The position numbers and the translations under genes were made by a program. The notes under the pieces are model-generated. The model searched no databases. It was not told the DNA's origin and worked only from the letters and a program-made list of their open reading frames with translations. Of a stretch of DNA of 5,835 nt, positions 1 through 4,699 are shown piece by piece; the first letter of the stretch is position 1; every line of letters begins with the position of its first letter. The stretch lies in contig JBLHWO010000228.1 in the NCBI GenBank assembly GCA_047629215.1, positions 1 to 5,835 of the forward strand. Reading direction: 5' to 3'. The DNA is from CANLBN01 sp047629215 (lineage in GTDB: Bacteria > Pseudomonadota > Gammaproteobacteria > Pseudomonadales > Cellvibrionaceae).

Positions 1-353
1 TCAATCAAGGCATCTAAACCGCACTCGCCGACCGCTACACATTTTTCTTGGGATAAATAATACTCCAATTGCGTTAACTGAGCCGAATCCAAAACCTTAC
101 CTTCAAGGCTGTTAAGCCGCCAAGGATGTACGCCTGCCGACATGACGAGACCGGACAAGCTTTCTGCTAACTCGTAAGAATGAGCCCACTGTCCCGGCTC
201 AATACCGGGAATTAATAATTGCTTAACACCCTCCAACTGACAGGCTGCCCACAACCGCGCCCTTTGATCTACACCGCCAAAAACCTCAAAGTCAAAATGA
301 CAGTGACTATCGAACAAGAGTATTGAAGATGATGAGAGTGAAGAAAGTTTCAT
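1..353 (-). CDS. TatD-family metal-dependent hydrolase, N-terminal part (cut by window edge)
   Basis: The frame is open from ATG at 353 to the left edge, giving 117 residues of a protein normally of about 260. Seen: DSHCHFD at residues 15-21, the HxH metal-binding pair (H17, H19) that opens the TIM barrel of TatD-type hydrolases; AGVHPW at 73-78; and VGECGLD at 108-114, whose E110 matches the metal-bridging glutamate of the family. Known: the family contains metal-dependent DNases and related phosphoesterases, probably cytoplasmic. Which paralogue this is (TatD, YcfH or YjjV type) cannot be decided from this fragment, so no symbol is given. The N-terminus has an unusual serine-rich stretch (residues 4-10) ahead of the first strand. 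A TTG at codon 13 would give a more typical start, but neither start has a visible Shine-Dalgarno sequence. The C-terminal catalytic residues lie outside the window. The family call is secure; the start is less so. Confidence 0.88.
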   Translation of the reverse strand, partial: MKLSSLSSSSILLFDSHCHFDFEVFGGVDQRARLWAACQLEGVKQLLIPGIEPGQWAHSYELAESLSGLVMSAGVHPWRLNSLEGKVLDSAQLTQLEYYLSQEKCVAVGECGLDALI

Positions 354-360
354 AGACAAT

Positions 361-366
361 ATTATA
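361..366 (-). promoter_or_regulatory. -10 element candidate for the tatD-like gene
   Basis: A perfect TATAAT on the minus strand ends seven bases before the ATG at 353, so transcription would begin at about the first base of the start codon. No good -35 hexamer is seen at 16-18 bases; a TTCACA is present but only 14 bases away. The position fits the lack of a ribosome-binding site and suggests a leaderless message. This is inference from base pattern only. Confidence 0.4.
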
Positions 367-379
367 GCGATAAGATTGT

Positions 380-407
380 TTGTGAATATATAGATTTTGC
401 GTATAAT
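380..407 (+). promoter_or_regulatory. Promoter candidate for the small 66-residue gene
   Basis: TTGTGA (380-385) and a perfect TATAAT (402-407) are separated by 16 bases, a sigma70-like arrangement. The expected start of transcription is near 414, giving a leader of about 60 bases before the ATG at 473. The leader begins with a small hairpin (CTTCAT 415-420, ATGAAG 426-431). The -35 region abuts or overlaps where the -35 of the opposite tatD promoter would lie. Confidence 0.55.
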
Positions 408-472
408 CGCCCATCTTCATGACAGATGAAGGATATAAACCACAAAAACAGTAATTCGAATAGGAAAGGCTC

Positions 473-673
473 ATGAAAGTTGAAAAGAAAACAGCCGAGT
501 ACACTGTATTAAAACGCCGCGATGGCCGTTTTGCAGTGCAAGGTAAAAATGGAAAATTCATCAACGCTGAAGAAAAAATAAAAATATTGATTGCCGAAGA
601 TTTGGTAAAGGCACCAGAGCCTAAAGCAGAGCCAGATGCACCTGCTGAAGAAGCAGCGCCAGCAGCCGAATAA
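473..673 (+). CDS. Small charged protein of unknown function (66 residues)
   Basis: I cannot assign a function. The start is supported by AGGA at 462-465, seven bases before the ATG, a promoter-like pair upstream and a hairpin terminator just after the stop. Residues 1-45 are a compact, mainly basic region with alternating hydrophobic residues (AEYTVLKRRDGRFAVQGKNG, 8-27), which could form a small beta structure, followed by a helix-like KIKILIAEDLVKA segment (35-47). The last 20 or so residues are a low-complexity tail rich in Ala, Pro and Glu. There is no signal peptide or membrane segment, so it is probably cytoplasmic. It converges with dnaB and diverges from the tatD-like gene. It looks like a conserved single-domain hypothetical protein of gammaproteobacteria, but I name no family. 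The gene signals make it very likely to be real. Confidence 0.82.
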   Translation: MKVEKKTAEYTVLKRRDGRFAVQGKNGKFINAEEKIKILIAEDLVKAPEPKAEPDAPAEEAAPAAE

Positions 674-680
674 CAATATA

Positions 681-710
681 AGCGGGTCAGTTTCACGCTA
701 ACCCGCTTTT
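681..710 (+). terminator. Intrinsic terminator after the small gene
   Basis: AGCGGGT (681-687) pairs with ACCCGCT (701-707) across a 13-base loop, with a short T run (707-710). It begins eight bases after the stop of the 66-residue gene. Read on the minus strand, the stem is followed by TATATTGTTATT, so it could also stop transcripts coming from dnaB, whose coding end is 59 bases away. Confidence 0.7.
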
Positions 711-768
711 CCGCCCTTCCTTTTGGCTTTATTCTTATCTCTCAATCGCCTTCCAAAATACCTAGAAT

Positions 769-2196
769 TCAATATTCATCCCTACTCATATAGTCAGGAG
801 CTAGATTCTCAAAACGGGTGTATTTGCCTATAAAGGTGGCTCGGCAAGTGCCGATTTCGCCGTTACGTTGCTTACCAATAATCAATTCAGCCAAGCCCTT
901 ATCGGGACTATCTTCATTGTAATAGTCATCGCGATAAATAAATAAAATCACATCGGCATCCTGCTCAATCGCACCAGATTCACGTAAGTCAGAGTTCATA
1001 GGGCGCTTATTCGGTCGTTGCTCAACACCACGATTTAACTGCGACAATGCAATTACTGGGCAGCTATATTCTTTTGCCATTGCCTTTAATGAACGAGATA
1101 TTTCAGAAATTTCTTGAGTCCTACCGTCGTTCACTCCGACCGTTTGCATTAACTGTAAATAATCAACCATGATTAAACCGGGCTCACCATGCTCACGAGC
1201 GGTTCGGCGAATACGGGCTCGCATATCTTGTGGCGTCAACGCAGCCGTATCATCGATAAAAAGGGGGGCGCCTTTTAACTTTTGGACCGCTGCGGTGAGT
1301 TTGGGCCAATCCTCTTCAGTTAACTGCCCATTACGAATTTTGGTTTGGTCAATGCGCCCGGTAGACGACAACATCCTCATCACCAATGACTCGGAGGGCA
1401 TCTCCATACTAAATACGAGCACAGGTTTCTTTTGAGTGAAAATGGCCGATTCGACAAAATTAAGCGCCAATGCGGTTTTACCCATCGAGGGGCGCGCGGC
1501 CAAAATAATTAACTCACCATTTTGCCAGCCTGATGTGCGCTGATCTAGATCAGTTAGCCCTGAACTTACGCCAGTAATATCGCTATCTGAACGAAACAGA
1601 GCATCAATTCGCTCAATAGTATTTTTAAGCAAGCCGTCCATTGCCTCCAGACCACCCTCCTTAGGACGGCCCTCGGCAATTTCTAGCAAACGTTTTTCTG
1701 CTAACTGTAATAAGTCATCGGCATCGAGGCCAGAAGGATTGTAACTAGAACGGGAAATATCATTGGCGACATGAATCAACTGCCGAATAGTGGCATGTTC
1801 GCGGACAATCCTTGCGTAGGCAATAGTGTTTGCGGAGCTAGGGGTTTGACTAACAATATCGGACAAGTACTCCATTCCGCCCACACGCGACAACTCATCA
1901 TTACGCGATAAAGATTCAGCTAACGTGACAATATCAAAGGGCTTCTCGGCCTCAGAAAGCTCTGCAAGGGCTTTAAATATCTGTTGATGGGCATCTTTGT
2001 AGAAGTCATCCGGTTGCAATATTTCGGCAACGCCGTCGAAGCTTCGGTTCGCCAACATCAAACCACCTAAAACCGCACGCTCCGCTTCCGGTGAGTGGGG
2101 TAAAGACTGACTGACACTACCGACACTACTGTCGTCGTAGACGGTATCTGGAATAGCATCTAACGGCAGATTTTGTGGCATTGGCTGAAATGACAT
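769..2196 (-). CDS. dnaB: Replicative DNA helicase DnaB
   Basis: 475 residues, full length for the family. This is the hexameric ATP-dependent 5'-3' helicase that unwinds DNA at the replication fork and contacts DnaG primase. Order of domains: a variable N-terminal tail (1-32), the helical N-terminal domain (about 33-135, PHSPEAERAVLGGLML at 33-48), a linker (about 150-205), and the RecA-like ATPase domain (about 206-470). Seen motifs: Walker A ARPSMGKT (234-241, K240, T241); the H1a catalytic glutamate in SMEMP (E265); Walker B LIMVDYLQL (341-349, D345); the H3 region ALSQLNRGVEQRP (383-395); and KQRNGEIG (442-449), carrying the Lys/Arg that reach the neighbouring subunit's ATP. No key residue is missing and no intein is present. 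The ATG at 2196 has no clear Shine-Dalgarno sequence; M6 is the next in-frame ATG and fares no better. A strong terminator upstream separates it from rplI. Confidence 0.98.
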   Translation of the reverse strand: MSFQPMPQNLPLDAIPDTVYDDSSVGSVSQSLPHSPEAERAVLGGLMLANRSFDGVAEILQPDDFYKDAHQQIFKALAELSEAEKPFDIVTLAESLSRNDELSRVGGMEYLSDIVSQTPSSANTIAYARIVREHATIRQLIHVANDISRSSYNPSGLDADDLLQLAEKRLLEIAEGRPKEGGLEAMDGLLKNTIERIDALFRSDSDITGVSSGLTDLDQRTSGWQNGELIILAARPSMGKTALALNFVESAIFTQKKPVLVFSMEMPSESLVMRMLSSTGRIDQTKIRNGQLTEEDWPKLTAAVQKLKGAPLFIDDTAALTPQDMRARIRRTAREHGEPGLIMVDYLQLMQTVGVNDGRTQEISEISRSLKAMAKEYSCPVIALSQLNRGVEQRPNKRPMNSDLRESGAIEQDADVILFIYRDDYYNEDSPDKGLAELIIGKQRNGEIGTCRATFIGKYTRFENLAPDYMSRDEY

Positions 2197-2241
2197 GGTT
2201 AAAATTGCAACATCAATAATGAGGTGAGTTTAAGAGAGGGG

Positions 2242-2247
2242 ATAATA
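2242..2247 (-). promoter_or_regulatory. Weak -10 candidate for dnaB
   Basis: TATTAT on the minus strand lies between the terminator stem (2257-2290) and the dnaB start at 2196. dnaB must have its own promoter if the terminator works. No convincing -35 is visible at the usual distance, as that position falls inside the terminator stem. The 60 bases from 2197 to 2256 hold no other feature I can support. Confidence 0.25.
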
Positions 2248-2256
2248 GCAGATAAG

Positions 2257-2290
2257 AAAAAACCCGACAGCTGAAAGCTGTCGGGTTTTT
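2257..2290 (-). terminator. Strong bidirectional terminator between rplI and dnaB
   Basis: The arms at 2258-2272 and 2276-2290 are perfectly complementary over 15 bp around a GAA/TTC triloop. The core is CCCGACAGCT, and the stem is flanked by A and T runs, so in either direction the hairpin ends in a T tract (six Ts on the minus strand). It lies about 120 bases after the rplI stop codon, marks the end of the rpsF-rplI transcript, and insulates dnaB. The bases between it and rplI (2291-2408) show no gene or clear structure. Confidence 0.92.
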
Positions 2291-2408
2291 AAAGCAGTCG
2301 ATATTCGTAGCCATCTAAGCATGTTCATAAACAGGCAACAGGTAAATTAAACCGTCATTTCTCAGAACTATTTCGCTGCATATCGTTGCCGAACTAATCT
2401 TTATAAAA

Positions 2409-2855
2409 TTACTCTGCTTCTACAACAACTTTAATGGTTTCGATCACTTCACTATGCAGCTGAACGTCAACATCGAATTCACCCGTTTCACGCAATGCAC
2501 CTTCTGGCAACCTTACTTCCGACTTAGACACTTCAACACCTGCAGCCGTTATTGCTTTAGCAATATCGTGGGTGCCAATTGAGCCAAATAACTTGCCTTC
2601 ATCGCCTGCATTTGCACCGATGGTAACCGAAAGGTCAGCAAGCTTAGCAGCGCGCGCCTCAGCTTCAACTTTCTTTTCAGCAGCGGCAGCTTCTAATTCA
2701 GCACGACGTACCTCAAAATCAGCGACATTACTTACCGTTGCCGGTAGTGCTTTACCCTGAGGAATTAAAAAATTACGACCAAAGCCTGCTTTCACACTAA
2801 CCTTATCGCCAACATTACCTAAATTACCTACTTTATCGAGTAGAATTACGTCCAT
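2409..2855 (-). CDS. rplI: Large ribosomal subunit protein bL9
   Basis: 148 residues from ATG at 2855, matching the usual length of about 149. bL9 binds 23S rRNA near the base of the L1 stalk through its N-domain and reaches out along the subunit surface. Seen: the N-terminal domain MDVILLDKVGNLGNVGDKV with the family signature GDKVSVKAGFGRNFLIPQGKA (residues 16-36, key residues G16, V19, G24, N28, L30, G34); the long connecting helix, rich in Ala, Glu and Lys (about 46-74); and the C-terminal domain (about 77-148) with KLFGSIGTHDIAKAI at 88-102. An ATG 15 bases upstream (2870) is in frame, but it forms part of the Shine-Dalgarno sequence itself, and bL9 proteins begin with M-x-VILL, so 2855 is preferred. 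It is the last gene of the rpsF operon, 35 bases after the membrane-protein stop. Confidence 0.98.
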   Translation of the reverse strand: MDVILLDKVGNLGNVGDKVSVKAGFGRNFLIPQGKALPATVSNVADFEVRRAELEAAAAEKKVEAEARAAKLADLSVTIGANAGDEGKLFGSIGTHDIAKAITAAGVEVSKSEVRLPEGALRETGEFDVDVQLHSEVIETIKVVVEAE

Positions 2856-2863
2856 CTCGTTTT

Positions 2864-2868
2864 TCCTC
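2864..2868 (-). promoter_or_regulatory. Ribosome-binding site that sets the rplI start
   Basis: GAGGA on the minus strand is eight bases before the ATG at 2855. It overlaps the upstream in-frame ATG (2868-2870), which therefore cannot itself be served by this site. Confidence 0.8.
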
Positions 2869-2890
2869 ATTTAATGAGTTCATGCAGCGC

Positions 2891-3727
2891 TTACTGTTTT
2901 TGTAAACGACTACGAAAATTTAACCAAGCATCCAAAAAGCCTATCAATATCATCAACGGACTAACAATGAACACCGCCATGTAACACAATACCAGCCAAG
3001 AAGTAGACCATTCGCGCTGTTTAACGACAGTGTGAGCAATCGCAAGAGCAACTAAAATTAAAGGTAGAGCCAATACATTTGACCACCACCAAAAATCATC
3101 TCCCTGCACACGACAAATCACACTACCAAAAAAGCAGATGCCCGCAGCAATATTATTAAGCCCTAGCTCACGAAACTCACTGCCAAAGCCGCCGGGGTTA
3201 TAAAGTAGGGCTTGTACCCAGCGCCCCAACAATAAACCCGAAATAGCATTAAGTGCCAATATATAAGCGATCATTCCTGATACTGCGGTATGACTTACCA
3301 TAGCATCTGCAAGCGATTGACTTTCTTCTCGCTCAGCCAGACCTTTAAGCATCAAGGCCATCAACTCATCTATTCGATCAGATGCCAGCATGATTGCAAG
3401 CCCGCTAATTGCGACGGAGACAGCCACCGCCCCAAGCAGGGCCAAAGACAGCGATACCGTTACTCGCAACAATAATGCTGGAATAAACACAACAATCAAA
3501 CTGATCAAGGTAATCCAAATTAACAAAGGACTACTTTCACTTAACGCCAATGACAACAATGCTGGCATCAGGCTAATAAACAACAACAATGTACCTTCGA
3601 AGGCTCCCTTTCTTAGGGTAACCGACGCCACTACCAAGGGAGTCAACAGAGGGATGATGTACCCCAACATGGCGACTGACGAGGCCTGCATCCGGCCTCT
3701 CATAATAAATTCCGCTAAGGCTTTCAT
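2891..3727 (-). CDS. Integral membrane protein of the DUF2232/YybS type
   Basis: 278 residues, very hydrophobic, with about eight predicted membrane segments: roughly residues 17-38, 44-63, 67-88, 90-114, 147-169, 190-207, 214-235 and 243-268. A charged loop lies at about 117-140. The most distinctive stretch is GRWVQALLYNPGGFGSEF (168-185) followed by RELGL, which I recognise from the membrane protein that sits between rpsR and rplI in Pseudomonas; the family match is from memory. Its function is not known, and the operon position suggests co-expression with ribosomal proteins rather than a ribosomal role. AAGG lies about five bases before the ATG at 3727, and that ATG overlaps the stop of a 15-codon reading frame upstream. 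No catalytic motif is visible. Confidence 0.88.
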   Translation of the reverse strand: MKALAEFIMRGRMQASSVAMLGYIIPLLTPLVVASVTLRKGAFEGTLLLFISLMPALLSLALSESSPLLIWITLISLIVVFIPALLLRVTVSLSLALLGAVAVSVAISGLAIMLASDRIDELMALMLKGLAEREESQSLADAMVSHTAVSGMIAYILALNAISGLLLGRWVQALLYNPGGFGSEFRELGLNNIAAGICFFGSVICRVQGDDFWWWSNVLALPLILVALAIAHTVVKQREWSTSWLVLCYMAVFIVSPLMILIGFLDAWLNFRSRLQKQ

Positions 3728-3791
3728 AATACCTTCATCTTATTATGGCGACTAGCGATACTATTACTCATAAATTAAAGGCTACCCATAA

Positions 3792-4022
3792 CTAACGATC
3801 GTGTCCATCCGTGTACGGAAGTAACGACAGAAAACGTGAGCGCTTAATAGCGGTTGCCAACTGGCGCTGATATTTAGCCTTAGTACCGGTAATACGGCTA
3901 GGCACAATTTTACCTGTTTCAGAGACATACGCTTTCAGGGTTTCCAAATCTTTATAATCGATTCGAACAACACCTTCAGCGGTAAAACGACAAAATTTAC
4001 GACGACGGAAAAAACGTGACAT
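3792..4022 (-). CDS. rpsR: Small ribosomal subunit protein bS18
   Basis: 76 residues, against 75 in E. coli, and nearly collinear with it: RRRKFCRFTAEGV (6-18), IDYKDLETLKAYV (21-33), ETGKIVPSRITGTKAKYQRQ (35-54) and LSLLPYTD (65-72). bS18 pairs with bS6 and binds the central domain (platform) of 16S rRNA. It starts two bases after the rpsF stop, with a GAGG-containing purine run before the ATG, so the two are translated as a pair, in keeping with their partnership. Complete and intact. Confidence 0.98.
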   Translation of the reverse strand: MSRFFRRRKFCRFTAEGVVRIDYKDLETLKAYVSETGKIVPSRITGTKAKYQRQLATAIKRSRFLSLLPYTDGHDR

Positions 4023-4024
4023 GA

Positions 4025-4471
4025 TTACTCTGCCTCTTTTACGTCGGCATTATCTGCTGACTCAGTTTTATCTTCGCCTGACTTATCAGGCACTGGCTTA
4101 GTTTCTCGCTCACTTTCATCATCACGACGAGTACGACGTTCACGGCTGTCTTTCTCCGCTTTCATGATGGGTGATTCTTCGATGACGGCATCATCTTCGC
4201 GAATCACTAAGTGACGCAGAACCGCATCGTTATAGCGGAAGGTAGTCGTCAGCTCTTCTAAGACGGCTCCACTACACTCTACATTCATTAGAATGTAGTG
4301 GGCTTTGTGAATTTTATTGATGGAGTAAGCAAGCTGGCGACGACCCCAGTCTTCCATACGATGGACTTGGCCACCGTCATCTTTAATACTCTTGGTATAG
4401 CGCTCAACCATACCGGGAACCTGTTCACTTTGATCTGGATGAACTAGGAATACAATTTCGTAATGACGCAT
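4025..4471 (-). CDS. rpsF: Small ribosomal subunit protein bS6 with long charged tail
   Basis: 148 residues. The core (about 1-95) is the ferredoxin-like fold that binds 16S rRNA together with bS18: MRHYEIVFLVHPDQSEQV (1-18), EDWGRRQLAYSINKIHKAHY (40-59), and FRYNDAVLRHLVIRED (78-93). Residues 98-148 form a disordered-looking tail rich in Glu, Asp, Lys and Arg, longer than the E. coli tail by roughly 15 residues, and ending in EAE. E. coli bS6 is polyglutamylated at its C-terminus by RimK; whether this tail serves is unknown. AAGGA at 4480-4484 lies eight bases before the ATG. It is the first gene of the operon, with promoter and leader directly upstream. Confidence 0.98.
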   Translation of the reverse strand: MRHYEIVFLVHPDQSEQVPGMVERYTKSIKDDGGQVHRMEDWGRRQLAYSINKIHKAHYILMNVECSGAVLEELTTTFRYNDAVLRHLVIREDDAVIEESPIMKAEKDSRERRTRRDDESERETKPVPDKSGEDKTESADNADVKEAE

Positions 4472-4620
4472 AAATTTGTTCCTTACGGGTTAAGCCTCCC
4501 TTTATTGTCTACATTAATAGACCTTAGGTGAGACAAGGAAACACTGTAATCGATGCATTCATTAGCTGAAAAGCTAACAAACACGAGCGCACAGCGAATA
4601 AATCCCCAATAAAAACAGGG
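4472..4620 (-). promoter_or_regulatory. rpsF mRNA leader with hairpins, possible bS6:bS18 control site
   Basis: About 150 transcribed bases precede rpsF. Seen on the minus strand: TTAGCT/AGCTAA stem (4562-4577, four-base loop); TTGTCT/AGACAA (4505-4510 with 4531-4536, loop 20), which competes with GTCTA/TAGAC (4507-4511 with 4518-4522); and CTTA/TAAG (4482-4494) with loop ACCCG, whose 3' arm overlaps the AAGGA ribosome-binding site. Known: in many bacteria the bS6:bS18 complex binds the rpsF leader at a structure presenting a CCG triplet. The CCG in this loop is compatible with that, but the stem is short and I cannot fold the RNA here. Confidence 0.4.
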
Positions 4621-4626
4621 GCGCAC

Positions 4627-4655
4627 ATTGTAGGGTATATTTCAGGCAAGCTCAA
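4627..4655 (-). promoter_or_regulatory. Promoter of the rpsF-rpsR-membrane protein-rplI operon
   Basis: On the minus strand, TTGAGC (4650-4655) and TACAAT (4627-4632) are exactly 17 bases apart. The bases following the -10 are GTGCGCCCC, a GC-rich discriminator of the kind found at stringently controlled ribosomal promoters. Transcription would start near 4620. The promoter lies wholly outside the decayed gene upstream. Confidence 0.75.
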
Positions 4656-4699
4656 CGAAATTATGCGTCGAATTAGCTTGGCGCTGACCTTATTCTAGG

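Noticed and set aside
415..431. Hairpin CTTCAT/ATGAAG in the leader of the small gene, as a riboswitch or attenuator
   Set aside because: A six-pair stem without T run or further structure; too little to claim regulation.
307..696. 129-codon minus-strand frame covering the small gene and its upstream region
   Set aside because: It lies antisense to the well-supported 473-673 gene, runs through its terminator and promoter, and its Ala/Ser-rich start is simply the reverse reading of the Ala/Pro/Glu tail.
1169..1435. Plus-strand frame of 88 codons inside dnaB
   Set aside because: Antisense shadow of the conserved helicase domain, with no start signals.
2572..2760. Plus-strand frame inside rplI
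   Set aside because: Antisense shadow of the Ala-rich bL9 helix.
3290..3755. Two plus-strand frames inside the membrane-protein gene
   Set aside because: Antisense shadows; the Asn/Thr/Ile-rich text is the reverse of hydrophobic codons, and neither has a ribosome-binding site.
4647..4680. Inverted repeat CAAGCT/AGCTTG flanking the rpsF -35 region, as an operator
   Set aside because: Only six bases per arm, with 22 bases between, and the sequence between shows no symmetry; chance is likely.
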